DNA from: Silene conica
Lineage: Eukaryota; Streptophyta; Magnoliopsida; Caryophyllales; Caryophyllaceae
Length of the DNA stretch: 64,000 bases
NCBI GenBank assembly: GCA_029255685.2
Contig: CM055312.2
Location: 70,074,792-70,138,791, forward strand
Direction: 5' to 3'
The first letter of the stretch is position 1, and the number at the start of each line of letters is the position of its first letter. Both the position numbers and the translations under genes were made by a program. Below are positions 1-12,194 of this stretch, one piece after another. The notes under the pieces were generated by a model that saw nothing but the letters and a program-made list of their open reading frames with translations, searched no databases and had not been told where the DNA came from.

Positions 1-1109
1 TGGTCTCCCAGCCGGTCGGCCGGCCGCCGGTCCACCGGCTAGGGACCCTTTTTCCCAAGCTTTGCAAATCGAGGACAATACACAACAAACAACAAATGGG
101 GCTCTCAGCCGGTCCACCGGCCGCCGGCCTCAGACCGGCTGGGAGTCCGCTGCCCAGAAATATGCACTTTCGCCATTTAAGAACTCAACCAAACTTCATG
201 GGATTGCTTCTATACTTCGTATACACTACTAAAATCACAAATTACAGCATATACCAACAGTCATGATGCATCATAAAATCATTATCATAGATTACCCATA
301 ATCCCTCATATCAAGAATTGAAAACATCCATTATTTCCACATAAACAATATACCCATTATCAATACTAAACAAATCATGTGAAGAACATATAATCATTAA
401 ACCCTAACATGATACTAACTAATTTACAGCATCACAACCACAATCCACATAACCTAAACATGTTTCTAGTAAATAGCATACTAAAATCAAGTAAAGTGCT
501 AATATTTGTCAAAAGGCCGAGTTACTCATTATCGTCACCTTAAAGAGTGATTCTTCACTTCTAATCTTGAACAATGTACGAGTCCTTGTCCGGGTCGTCT
601 GAATCAACACCTACAAACAACAAAAACGGATTATAAAAGGGTAATTTCGAGTTAACCTCAAAACAGCCCCGAAATCAACTTTGACGAAACGGAAATTGAA
701 AGAGATAGAAAGAACGGGAATGAAGAGAGGAAAGCGTAGGTAAAAACCTTGTGTCAATCGGAGTTGAGATGAGTAAATAGATGATGATTTTGTGAAGATG
801 AAAAGAGTAAAAATGGTGGAACAAATGTTACTGTATTATTTTTGAGGAAGGAGGATGGAGTAACGTGGGAAGGAGGTAGGAGGGTGTCCTTTATATTGAC
901 TTGAGTCGGGTTTGTAAAATGTAAGGAGCGGAAAATCTTAAAACGGAAATTACCAAGTAAACGTGAAATCTTTAAATTAAACAACTTAAGACGGAACTTG
1001 ACGGCATTTCTTAAAATAAAACTTACGAATTATAATTAAAATATTATTAAATTCCGTAAACTACTTTTAAATTATTAAAATTACTTTTATAAAAATACGG
1101 GATGTTACA
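1..1109 (-). mobile_element. Partial Ty3/gypsy-type LTR, cut by the window edge
   Basis: Read on the minus strand, the sequence starts TGTAACATCCCG at 1109, the usual 5' end of a plant gypsy LTR (TG...CA type), and runs out of the window at base 1. It interrupts the copia LTR to its right. Bases 1-155 carry GC-rich repeats built on GCCGGTC and CCGGTCCACCGG, unlike the AT-rich remainder. No coding sequence of the element is in the window, so the lineage is only suggested by the LTR start (Tekay/Del-like). The small open frame at 754-984 has no recognisable domain. Confidence 0.6.
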
Positions 1110-1592
1110 CGATATATTAACAATGGTCTGATAAAATTACGATATTGTATAATTTCCCAAATTAATATAACTGTTTATATTAATACGCGAATACAATATT
1201 TAATTAAATATAATCGTTTATATTTAATTTACGAATTAATCATGTAATCCGTATTAGCTAAAATTATTTAATCCGTATTAAATAATAATCTCCACATCTT
1301 ATTGACTAATTTAATAGTCAATATCTCTGACTAATTGTTTAGTCGTATCCGGCATAAATGTGACTGTATTTTCATACCTTCACATCTCTCAAACGTGTCA
1401 TATAGGTGTGACGTATAGGGACCAGTTGATCACCGCCATCCATATGACAATAACGTCAAACTTATCTAGCAAGCCAACCGTTATTGATAAACGTGGATCA
1501 ACTGATAATAATACTGAACTATGCCCTTGTGATCCTTTAAGAGATTTAGTAAGTCATTGTACTAAATGTCAAGGACACCAGCCCCAACAATC
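1110..1592 (-). mobile_element. 3' LTR fragment of Ty1/copia element
   Basis: On the minus strand a purine tract (ACAAGTGGGAGAT, about 1592-1605) is followed by TGTTGGGGCTGG at 1592. That is the usual polypurine tract plus LTR start downstream of a copia polyprotein. The LTR then runs to about 1110, where the gypsy LTR interrupts it, so its own end is not visible. The purine tract is duplicated near 1668-1683. Confidence 0.65.
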
Positions 1593-2453
1593 TCCCACTT
1601 GTCCGTACAAGGGTATGTGCAATGACGTTATCACACTACATGTGGATGACACAAGCTTCAACAAATTCCCACTTGTCCGTACAAGTGTAGGTGCGATAAC
1701 CGATTCTCATATGCTTTTAAAATTTCTCCCACTCAATGTAAGACAATTTGCAAATCCGCATTCGCAAAGGTCGTATCTCACAAGCGATCTGTATCAAGAG
1801 TGGTGTCCCCGACTAGAGAGTAACTTAACTGATAAAACGAATCTGTATTCGAGCATGGCCATGCATTTCAGTTACTACTCCTCGAGTGGCCCTGAGAAAT
1901 GATTAAATCTTGATAAGGGTTTGGATATTTCCCTCAACTCGAATCCTGCCGATGTAAGCGCAGCATGAAATAACCCAGAAAAAATCCTCTTGGCCCCTGT
2001 TACGGAAGACCGTGGGAAAGAAACCAAAGTTACCCAAAATCTGCCTTAATCTCAAGAGACAGTTGAAAGTCAAAAGACTCGACTCTAAGGAACACTATGG
2101 AGATCCTATCCACGACCTGGCACCCAATGTTATAAAACATTTAGGACTCAATAACGTTATCACGGGGTGTCCTACGAGATATCCGTATAACTCGTCTTTG
2201 TGATTGGTCAGTCAACTGTTTGACTTATGGCTCGATGAACCCACCATCAAACAACGTCACAAAATGATTACCTGAGTTATCAGCTCAAGTGGGTAATCAA
2301 GGACTAAAACGATGTAATGTTAGTCAGTTCACTTTGTGGTGTTCAAAATTGGCGTACAATTCCACATGAAAAACAAAACATTATATATCATAACAATGAG
2401 GTTGAATAGAGTACACGAGAAAATGAATTATTACATGAAATCATAAAAGAGTA

Positions 2454-5400
2454 CTACAACTTAGGAACACATCTGATTCCCTTGGAATTAATGTGCCCTT
2501 CATGCTTATCACGTGGTAATGCTTTTGTGAGAGGATCAGCTATGTTGTCATCCGTAGCGATCTTATCAATGAATATCTCCTTTTGCTCCACGTAATCTCT
2601 GATTAGATGAGCTTTCCGTTATACATGTCTAGCTTTATTGCTAGATTTATGCTCCTTGGCTTGGAAGATGACACCTTTATTGTCACAATAAACGGTGATT
2701 GGGTCATTCGAACTAGGCACTACTGAGAGTCCTTGTAAGAATTGACGCATCCATATTGCTTCCTTAGCTGCTTCCGAGGCGGCATATTAGTACTCGGACT
2801 CAGTAGTAGAATCTGCTGTAACACTCTGTTTAGAACTTTTCCAGCTGACAGCAGCGCCATTAAGAGTAAAAACGAATCCAGACTGAGATTTTGAGTCGTC
2901 TCGATCCGTTTGGAAGCTAGCATCTGCGTAACCCGTGGCGCAGAGCGTCGAGTCGCCTCCGTAAGTCAATCCCCAATCTTTAGTCCTCCGTAGGTACTTA
3001 AGAATGTTTTTCACGGCCATCCAGTGTTGTTCACCTGGATGAGCTTGGAATCGACTTGTCATACTCAATGCATATGCAACGTCTAGACGTGTGCATATCA
3101 TGTTATACATGATCGATCCTATAGCTGAAGCATAAGGAATCCGACTCATGCGCTCTTTCTCTTCAAATGTCTTAGCTTCTTGAGTTTTGCTCAAGTGAAG
3201 CCCAGTAGTCATAGGAAGGAACCCTTTCTTGGAGTTCGTCATGCTGAATCTCTCTAGGATCTTATCTATATAAGACTCCTGACTGAGAGACAACATCCGT
3301 CGTGATCTATCCTTGTAGATACGGATGCCCAAAATTCTTTGTGCCTCTCCCGGATCTTTCATCTGGAAATGGTTTTTCAACCATGCTTTAACCGAAGATA
3401 GGAGAGGTATGTCCTTCCCAATCAAGAGTATGTCATCGACATACAGTACTAGGAAGACAATCTTGCTCCCACTCGACTTGATATAGAGACATGGTTCCTC
3501 GACTGATCGAATAAACCCATTCTCTTTTATCACTTGGTCAAAGCGATGATTCCAACTCCGCGATGCTTGCTTAAGTCCATAGATGGAACGCTTAAGCTTG
3601 CAAACCTTCTTAGGATTTTCTGGATCAATAAAACCCTCGGGTTGTACCATGTACAACTCTTCCTCCAAATAACCGTTTAAGAAGGCGGTTTTAACGTCCA
3701 TCTGCCATATTTCATAGTCATGAAATGCGGCGATCGCTAAGATAATCCGAATGGAACGTAGCATGACTACGGGTGCAAAGATCTCATCGTAGTGCAAGCC
3801 TGGCACTTGAGTGAAACCTTTAGCAACTAGTCTTGCCTTGTGGATATCTTGTTGTCCTTCCACGACATGCTTTATTTTGTAAAGCCATTTGCATTGAAGG
3901 GGGCGTACCTTTGCAGGTAGGTCCACAAGATCCCACACGTTGTTCTCATACATGGAGTCCATCTCGGATTGCATGGCTTCTAGCCATAGCTTTGAGTCAG
4001 AACTAGTCATGGCACCTTTATAGGTTGAGGGTTCATTACCCTCTAGGAGTAAGACGTCATCTATGTCATGTTCCTCGACCATACCAATGTATCTGTCCGG
4101 AGGAATAGAGACTCTTCCCGACCTCCTAGGTTCCTCAGGGATATCTACCGCAACCTCGATTGAAGGAACTGTTTCCTCCAATGGTTGCTCGGTAGTTGGT
4201 TCTTGAATCTCCGACAAATCGAAGGTTCTATTACTCGACTTGTTCTCGAGAAATTCTTTCTCTAAGAACGTCGCACTAGCCGCAACAAAAACACGTTGTT
4301 CGGTTGGCGAGTAGAAGTAATGACCAAAAGTTCCCTTTGGATAGCCTATAAAGTATGTCTTGACCGATCGCGGGCCGAGCTTATCCTCGTGTCTCCACTT
4401 TACATAAGCCTCGCAGCCCCAAACCCGAATAAAGGACAAGTTAGGGACCGTTCCCTTCCATAATTCGTATGGAGTCTTGTCAACAGCTTTAGACGGACTT
4501 CGGTTAAGTATTAGAGCGGCCGACAAAAGAGCATAGCCCCACAATGAATCAGGCACAACGGTGTGACTCATCATGGATCGAACCATATCAAGTAGAGTTC
4601 GATTTCTCCGTTCGGACACACCATTTAATTGTAGTGTTCCAGGTGGAGTCAACTGTATAACGATGCCACAGTCTTTAAGGTGTTGATCAAACTCGTGTGA
4701 AAGATACTCGCCACCACGATCAGATCGTAGTGCTTTAATCTTTCTGCCCAGTTGGTTCTGTACCCGATTCTGGTATTCTTTGAACTTGTTAAAGGATTCA
4801 CTTTTATGTTTCATTAAATTGACATAGCCATATCAATTCAAATCATCCGTGAAAGTGATGAAATACCTATAGCCTTCTCGTGCGTTGATCGACATAGGGC
4901 CACATACATCCGTGTGTATGAGTCCTAATAGGTCGGCAGCGCGCATTCCAACACCTTTGAAGGAAATACGAGTCATCTTTCCAATGAGACATGATTCACA
5001 CGTGCCATATGATTCGAAATCAAAGGCCGAGATAGCTCCGTTCTGTATGAGCTATTTTACGCGTTTCTCATTTATATGTCCCATACGACAATGCCATAGA
5101 TAAGTTTGATCTTTGTTACCAACCTTTAATCTCTTGTTATTCATATGTAATATTTCGGTGGTTTGATCTAAAACATAAATTCCATTCATGGAAACTGCCT
5201 TGCCATAAATCATATTGTGTAACGAGAAAATACAGCTATTATTCTCTATTACAAATGAAAAACCAAGTTTTTCAAGTGTAGAAACTGAAATAATGTTTTT
5301 GGACAAACTAGGAACATAATAACAGTTATATAAAGATAACTCGAATCCACTTGGAAGCTGGATCACGTATGTTCCCCTCGAGACTGCAACAACACGTGCT

Positions 5401-6487
5401 CCATTCCCGACACGCAGGTCAACCTCACCCTTGATGAGGGGTTCTTGGTTTCGGAGGCCCTGCACATCATTACATAGATGAGAACCACAACCAGTATCTA
5501 GTACCCAAGTTCCGTAACTTGCATGGTTAATCTCAATCATGTGAATAAAAGAAGAAGAAGCCATACCCACAGGAATAATGCGGCCTACTTTAATGTCCTC
5601 ACGATACACGGGGCATGTGCGCCTCCAATGCCCAGTCTTGTGGTAATGGTGGCATTCCATGCTAGTATCCTTACTCTTTGTCTTGCCCTGTGAGTTGCTC
5701 GACTCACCTGGCCCACTCTTGGTGAATCCTGACTTCTTGAACTTGGGTTTACCTACCGCTAGGTCACCCTGAGTTTTAGCTTTCCCCTTACCCTTACCCT
5801 TACTGGAGATCATGAGAACATCCTGCTTCACGCTCCCACTTAATTTCAAATCCTTCTCGGTCTGTACGAGATGGGAGTGGAGCTCATGAGGAGTCTTTTT
5901 CATGTCGTTCATGTAATAGTTTGCCCTAAAGAGGGCGAACCCATCATGAAGCGAATGAAGCATTCGATCAACGATTATGTTCTCACTGATCTTGCAGTTT
6001 AGGGCCTCTAGTTTCTCGATATTCTCAATCATGTTGAGAATATGTGGGCTAACAGCTTGGCCCTTTTGGAGTTTCGCCTCAAAGAAGCGACAGGTATGCT
6101 CATAAGAAACGATTCTCGGAGCTTTCGAGAATTCGTTAGTGAGCGTGGTGAAAATCTTGTTTGCACCATGGGAGATGAAGCGTCTTTGCAAATTGGATTC
6201 CATTGCATAGATGAGTACGTTCTTTATCACACCTGCTTCCATGACGAAGTCGCTATGAGCGCAACTTCGTTAGCTCTAGCTCCAGTTCCTGGGTGTGCCG
6301 GAATTGGCTCAGTTAAGTACTTGAGCTTTCCGTCAGCAATGGCAGCATTCCGTAGTGCTGCCTCCCAGTCAGAGAAGTTTGACCCATCATTCCTCAGTCT
6401 AGTAGACTGATTCATGGAGTCCATGAAGGCTTTTAGCCATGATTCACGTGCTAGCTTGGCACTTGGCATTGGGTCTTCACAAGCCAT
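2454..6487 (-). pseudogene. Ty1/copia gag-pol polyprotein, decayed
   Basis: One copia polyprotein read right to left, starting MACEDPMPSAKL at 6487. Gag is followed by a zinc knuckle (C-x2-C-x4-H-x4-C type, about 5610-5660), an aspartic protease with WVLDTGCGSHLC (about 5500), a GAG-pre-integrase segment with LWHCRMGH, integrase with its D, D and E residues, RT with YVDDILL (about 3430), and RNase H ending in TESEY then AASEAA. The frame ends at a TAG at 2454. It is broken by a frameshift near 6227-6245 and by in-frame stops at about 5052, 4833-4835 and 2787. Order protease-integrase-RT-RNase H is diagnostic of Ty1/copia. The stop at 2787 lies inside the conserved RNase H end. The element is not autonomous; the lineage was not assigned. 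Confidence 0.92.
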
Positions 6488-6900
6488 TAAATATACAGCA
6501 GTTTAAATGAACGTGTTCTACACTGAAAAAGAAGATAAAACAAAACCATATAAGCAACTCATCGTTGTGATTTAAGTCTATTTCAAATTGTATTTAAACT
6601 CGTAGACTCATGCATTTATATAATTGATCTCCCTCAAGAATTATATAAACGATCCCAAGACTCAATTTCCGTATATTGATAAGCCCACAGCTTGGCTAAT
6701 TCCACCGTTGGAACTCTTGGTCGATAGATTTCCGTAAATCCTATCTATTAGTCCATCACATTCGCTAGATAGTATCGAGTGACCACGATGTTGAGATAAA
6801 ATAAATCATCTGTTCCCACTTACCCGACGTAGAAGGGGTCATATTATGCCTACCGACGAAGAAGGGATTCATGGGAGTCTGATTTATAAAGACTATTCTC
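6488..6900 (-). mobile_element. Copia 5' leader, LTR not found
   Basis: This stretch lies upstream of the copia start codon and has no gene. It looks like the untranslated leader. No second copy of the 3' LTR and no TGGTATCAGAGC-type primer site was seen here, so the element appears truncated on this side. The border with the Athila-type 3' region (about 6900) could not be placed exactly. Confidence 0.45.
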
Positions 6901-7421
6901 AATTTTTGGTTATACGAGGAAGACCCCATCAACTTATATTTATCCATTTTTTTGCCTCCTTTTTACCCATTTTACCTCACATAACCATATTTTACAAGTA
7001 TTCGGCATGTGATAGACTTTGGCAGGTTGTTATGCGTGTGTACGGTAATTAGAAGCACTTGTCATACTAGTTGCATTGCATGATGTGTTGGTCGCAGTTA
7101 GGAGAGTGTCTTCAGTTTCTTATCCTTCTCTCTTACACATATATGTTTACCCTTTGATTGAGAGAAGAGCGATCTAGGAGAGTCCAAAGTACACAAGTCA
7201 TTCGAGGTCAGTTGTCCAAGATGTTTTCATTGTATGTATGAATTCGTTGCTTTTGGTTTTGAACTTTATGGTGGCTAATTTCTGCATTTACATGATCAAC
7301 AACATTATCCATAGTCGGTTCTGAGGCAATTCCGTTCCATTAGGTAGTTAGTTAGTTGTTTTCCTTCTTTTAGTTGCATTAGTTTGCTTGAGGACAAGCA
7401 AAGGTTTGGTTTTGGGATATT
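6900..7421 (+). mobile_element. Athila-type element, 3' untranslated end
   Basis: The stretch resembles 63550-63892 at the other end of the window: a GTCGCAGTTAGG motif, a pyrimidine-rich segment, then GCTTGAGGACAAGCAAAGG and a purine tract just before an LTR that starts TGATGCATGC at 7422. This is the 3' internal end of an Athila-like Ty3/gypsy element on the plus strand. Its gag-pol is not present to the left, where the copia element sits. Confidence 0.7.
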
Positions 7422-7618
7422 TGATGCATGCTTATTTTATATACTTTTTAGCATCATTTAGCACGCATTTCTATGCATTTTCACGCACTTTACGCGCTAT
7501 TTTGCCCATTTTTCTTCTCTTAGTGTATTTCTTGTTGTTTTGCAGGAATTATACAAAAGTTGAAGAAACCAAGCTTTTCTCGTCCAAAATAGGCCTTTTT
7601 AGAACACTACAAAATTCA

Positions 7619-8075
7619 CGCGTTTTACTGACGGAAAAAATCCGTCAGAAACAGCAAAAATACATCAGGAAACAGCATTCCTGACGGAAAATTCGTCAAT
7701 AAATGTCGTCACTACAATTCGTCACTAAAATGCAAGTACTGACGGAATTTCCGTCAGTAGCATAATTTACTGACGGATTTTCCGTCACATCAGGTCAAAC
7801 TTGAATTTGACTTTCCTGACGGAAATTCCGTCAGAAATGTAAACTATTGATGGAAAATCCGCCAGGAAAGTCAACAGGAATATTGACCGTAGTGACGGAA
7901 ATTCCGTCAGTAAAGTAAACTACTGATGAAAATTTCGTCAGTAAAGTCAATTTGCCTGTTGACTTTCCTGATGGATTTTCCGTCAGTAGTTTACTTTACT
8001 GACGGAATTTCCGTCACTACGGTCAATATTCTTGTCGACTTTCCTGACGGATTTTCCGTCAGTAATTTGTGCCAA
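7619..8075. repeat. CACTA left subterminal palindromic repeats
   Basis: There are more than a dozen copies of TGACGGAWWTTCCGTCA separated by short AT-rich spacers. Each unit is close to a perfect palindrome. In En/Spm such subterminal motifs bind the TNPA-type protein; binding here is inferred. Confidence 0.85.
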
Positions 8076-8392
8076 TGTGGCTGGAAACAGCAGCCTGCTG
8101 TCCAGCCACAGTGTTATTGAAACATTGTTTTATATATTCACGCGTTCATTATCAAAACCTGCAACAAACAAACACACTCGTCGACCGCAAAGCGGGAATC
8201 CAATTTCCACATTAGCCGCGTATCAGGATCCAAAGGTACTTAAGAAATAAAGTCAAATAACATACAATGGTCCATAATTTATTTAAACTAGTACACACTA
8301 GCTCAACATGATCAATTCTTTAGCTACATATTAATTCACTACAGTCATAAACTATCACCAACTAGCTAACTAGCATGAAAGCTAAACATAAT

Positions 8393-9016
8393 CTAACCTA
8401 TGGGGGCTATACCACCATCACCTCCAAAACCAAATCCATCGTCTGGAGGGCGATCTCTACTGTGAGGAGGGGGAAAACCTGAACAGGTGTTTGGGGGCAA
8501 ATGTGCTTGCATCTGTGCCCACATCTCAGCCATGCGCTGTTCCATATCCTTCTTGTTGTTGTTGACTTGTTGCTGAAGAGCCTCTCTCGCGGCGCGCTCC
8601 TTACCCAACTCATGTTGAATGCGAGTGTACTCAGTGGGTGCGTAGGAACAGGATCGACGACCTTTGTTGCCTGGAGGCCCGTACCAAACTGTTGGCCCTA
8701 TCGAACCGGTGTCGAACATTCTGGACTTCTCGTCAAACCCGTCAACAGCCTCGTAGAAGTCCTCATACTCGTCTCGAGGCTCTCCATTTGGAGTGGGCTG
8801 AGAAATGATTTCCTTATAAGCAGCCTGGAAAACAAAAAATTAAGAAATAAATGTTATACTTATCATCAAAATTCAAACGAAAAAATTTACTAATTTGTAA
8901 ATTAATTAGTAGATAGATTGACTTACATCGATCTTCACAGCTCGAGGGTTGACCCACTGTTGAAACTTATTCTTCTTAGTATACTCAAACAGCTTATACG
9001 GCGTTGCCTCGTCACC
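8393..9016 (-). pseudogene. CACTA-encoded transposase_24-like exons
   Basis: Two minus-strand exons with good splice borders. One is 8927-9016 (acceptor TTTCAG just above 9016, donor GTAAGT below 8927), encoding GDEATPYKLFEYTKKNKF. The second is 8393-8824 (acceptor TTTTCCAG), which runs through KEIISQPTPNGEP, a Gly-rich stretch and a coiled-coil-like segment (HELGKERAAREALQQQV) to the stop near 8393. This resembles the C-terminal half of the second product of plant En/Spm elements (Ptta/En/Spm, transposase_24). The N-terminal part is missing, so it probably gives no complete protein. Confidence 0.6.
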
Positions 9017-9039
9017 CTGAAATAAGTATGAATACAAAA

Positions 9040-10119
9040 GTTGATCAAAATATAATCGGATTGGTTAACCAAATTTGACTTGGGGTTCTTAGGACCTGGA
9101 ACGATCATGCTTAGAAACATAAACTGTCTCTTCATGCATAACCAAGGACGTAAGTTATACGGAGTGACAGTTACTGGCCAACATGAGTAATTCTTCCCAA
9201 ATTGTCCATATGGTTGAAATTTATCTGTACACAAACCCAACCGAACATTGCGAGGTTCACTTGCAAACTCTGGATGCTCTCTATCGAAATGTTTCCACGC
9301 TTCTCCATCACTTGGGTGTGCCATAGTCCCTCTTTTTCTCAATCGGGAGTTTTTATGGTGCCAAGTCATCTCACCTGCTAGGTGTTTGGTTGCATATAAA
9401 CGTTGCAACCTTGGGGCAAGCGGAAAATAAATTAATGGTTTACATGGAATTCGCCTACGCCTTGAATTCTTATCACTTTTATACCGAGATGCATGACACT
9501 TTCTACATTGTTCAAGATTAGCATCTTCCTCTCAAAAAAGCATGCATCCAGTAGGACAAGCATCAATCTTCTGATGGGGTAGTTGTAGTCCCTTTAAAAG
9601 ATTTGTTACCTCATTAAAATTACGCGCCATTTGATTGTCTTTTGGAATAATGTCACTAACGAAGGACACAAAACCATTGGCGCATCTAAGAGATATGTTG
9701 TTCTCACATTTGAGTGTTACCAACCTAGCAGCCGCTTCCAACAAACTCATACTACTTCCCTCGTACACTGGTTCTTCTGCTTTTTCTAACATTTTAAAGA
9801 AGGAATAAACTTGAGGGTTTGGAGTTTCATGACGCACTTCTTCATCACTAACGCCATCGGGATTGAGTTGATCCTCCATTATTTGATCAACGGTATCACG
9901 TAAAGCATTTTCCACAAACTCACGATACGGATTTTCATTAACTACTGTACTGCTTGTACTTCCTTTCGTAGAACGTTTTTCACCGTGATATGTCCATACA
10001 TAGTAATTCTCGGTAAAACCGTTCGACCACAAATGATTTTGAACATCCCTTATCTTTTTAAAAGCGCCGTTATTGCATTTTTTACACGGACACCTCGTTT
10101 CACCTAAATCCTTGTACAC
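9040..10119 (-). pseudogene. TNP2-like CACTA transposase, N-terminal part
   Basis: The minus-strand frame starts MYKDLGETRCPCKKC at 10119. Residues 1-50 match the transposase-associated domain of plant TNP2 proteins (CPCKKCNN ... VQNHLWSNGF). Downstream, PRNVRLGLCTDKFQPYG and WPVTVTPYNLRPWLCMK are landmark motifs of the Tnp2 family. The two parts lie in one frame, interrupted by a TGA at about 9532 where a Trp would be expected (LF-stop-EEDANLEQC). The frame ends after PGPKNPKSN near 9080, before the acidic catalytic residues. The catalytic core is deleted, so movement would need a transposase from another copy. Confidence 0.85.
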
Positions 10120-11280
10120 ACTACTTTGTAAATTTAAGAAACTCCTTCACCCCATTTGCAAATTCACGCTTAGGTTTCTTTTTACCGTCTAATCTTTCAT
10201 ACATCCACTGTCGCTCTATTCTTTTCATGTTATTATGAATCTACATATATATTAGCCAAATTTATATATATGTTAAAAGATTAAAAAATAAAATTATAAG
10301 CAAAATAAATACATATTAATTAAACATTAGCAAACATGCACTTGTGATTTCTTTATTTGATTTTCATGGGTCCTTATCACTCCAACCTAAACCCATCAAT
10401 GTACGTTTCAAGTCACTAGCAAACATGCACTTGTGATTTATTAATGACAAAAAAATTCGGCAGCAATTCCCATCCGTTCTTCAAATACACAATGTAGAAA
10501 AAATAATTTATCCACATATGTACTCAAAGAGCATTAAAGGAATTGTAACCGAATTCTTTTCTCATTAATAAATCACAATAACATGTTTACTACCTAAGTG
10601 ACTTGAAACGTACAAAGACAATCCCAAAACGGGGACTAAAATTACTCCTAATGAGTAATTTTTGAACGGGTACTAGTCAATATAAATAATAAAGTCATCA
10701 TAATTAAAGGCACTTCTAGCATATAAGTAAAACATTTGTATTTTTAACTCATTCAATCTTTTATATTTAATATGCATATGAAATTAGCTATACTATTACG
10801 TTTTTATATTTTTAACTTTGATTAGTATATGAAATTTGTGCTTGACATCAGATTTTAATTTTAATCAAAAATTAGCATAATTAAACCAAAATTAGCATAA
10901 TTAATCAAAACTTAAAATAATTAATCAAATATTCACATAACTCATCAAACATTATGGCATCTATCCTAAATCAAGCAAGGCTTCTATCCTAAGTCAATTA
11001 ACATATATATAACAACACTAGAAAACTAACTAATTGATTCAAAAATTAAGAAAAGAGCATAAAATCAGAAATTAAAGAAAGAGAAGGATGAATGTTTACC
11101 TTAAGATGACGGTGACGGTGGCGGAAGTGAAATAGGGTGGCAAGAGTGGTGGTGTCGGGTGTGGTGGAGGGGGTGGTGGAGGGTGTGGTGTCCGGTGCGA
11201 TTTAGGGTTAGGGAAATAATTGGGGATTTTATGAATTGGGGGAAAATAACGCGACAGAATCTGGGTATTAAAAAAAAAAT
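10120..11280. other. CACTA interior, no gene seen
   Basis: AT-rich sequence upstream of the TNP2 fragment. 11100-11230 is a GGTG/GGCGG-rich stretch that could hold a 5' leader or small first exon of the transposase gene. Nothing coding is convincing. Confidence 0.4.
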
Positions 11281-11465
11281 CTGACGGCTTACTGACGGAA
11301 TTTCCGTCAGTATTTCATTTCACTGACGGATTTTCCGTCAGATAAATACTTATCTGGGTTTTCAAATGTTCAAAATTTAAAAGTTCAAAAACTGAATACA
11401 TATACATCTGACGGAATTTCCGTCAGTACTACATTTCACTGACGGAATTTCCGTCAGTACTACAT
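11281..11465. repeat. CACTA inner block of GACGGA/TCCGTC repeats
   Basis: Four near-palindromes CTGACGGAATTTCCGTCAG and close variants occur here, separated from the main right-hand block by about 1.4 kb that includes the TRIM. It is probably the inner edge of the right subterminal region, later split by insertions. Confidence 0.7.
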
Positions 11466-11610
11466 TTTATAGTCATTTCATTGCTTACTTTTCTAATTTT
11501 CCAGTGCATTTTTATTTATTATCTTACCTATTTTATAATCAAATTATAAGTTTCCAACTTAACTGTCGTCAACATTTTAGGTAAATTTAAATTTCAACTT
11601 AAATTTATAT

Positions 11611-12189
11611 TTGTAACACCCCAAGAGTATGATATGAGTTTGTGTGGAGATTTGTCCCACATCGGTAGATTGAGAGTCTTGTGATATGTTTATAATAGCT
11701 CCCACCCACCACTTAGTAACAAGGCCTTGTGCTTTTGGGCTTAAGTGAGGACAAATAATGGGCCCAAAGGCTTACCTCCCATCTAATTGGGGGTGTGTTA
11801 CGACCGTGGTGGGTCGGGTTGTTACAAATGGTATCAGAGCGACCCTGCGACCGTGTGGTGAGCCTGTGGTCGGGAGTACCCGGGTCACACACCTAGCGGG
11901 GGAGGATTCTGGCCCTGGTTGTGGTCAAGTTTGAGGCACAACGAGGACGTTGTGTTCTTTAAGTGGGGGAGTTTGTAACACCCCAAGAGTATGATATGAG
12001 TTTGTGTGGAGATTTGTCCCACATCGGTAGATTGAGAGTCTTGTGATATGTTTATAATAGCTCCCACCCACCACTTAGTAACAAGGCCTTGTGCTTTAGG
12101 GCTTAAGTGAGGACAAATAATGGGCCCAAAGGCTTACCTCCCATCTAATTGGGGGTGTGTTACGACCGTGGTGGGTCGGGTTGTTACAA
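11611..12189 (+). mobile_element. TRIM retroelement, complete
   Basis: Two 217-bp direct repeats (11611-11827 and 11973-12189) start TTGTAACACCCC and end GTTGTTACAA. I noticed one difference between them (CTTTTGGGC vs CTTTAGGGC). The 145-bp interior begins with ATGGTATCAGAGC, the primer site for initiator Met tRNA, and ends with AAGTGGGGGAG, a polypurine tract. The 5-bp target duplication TATAT flanks it (11606-11610 and 12190-12194). There is no coding capacity. It reads as a terminal-repeat retrotransposon in miniature, moved by another element's enzymes. It is not Cassandra, since no 5S rRNA-like segment was seen. Confidence 0.93.
11828..11840 (+). promoter_or_regulatory. TRIM primer binding site (tRNA-iMet)
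   Basis: TGGTATCAGAGC directly after the left LTR is complementary to the 3' end of initiator methionine tRNA and would prime minus-strand synthesis. Confidence 0.85.
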
Positions 12190-12194
12190 TATAT

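Noticed and set aside
2454..6487. Intact autonomous copia element
   Set aside because: Three in-frame stops, a frameshift and no visible 5' LTR.
7619..8075. Regularly spaced repeats that could suggest a CRISPR array
   Set aside because: Spacers are irregular and AT-rich, repeats are palindromic and lie at transposon ends; the DNA is a plant nuclear genome. They are CACTA subterminal repeats.
11611..12189. Cassandra TRIM
   Set aside because: The LTR has the TGTAACACCCC start but no 5S rRNA-like promoter region.
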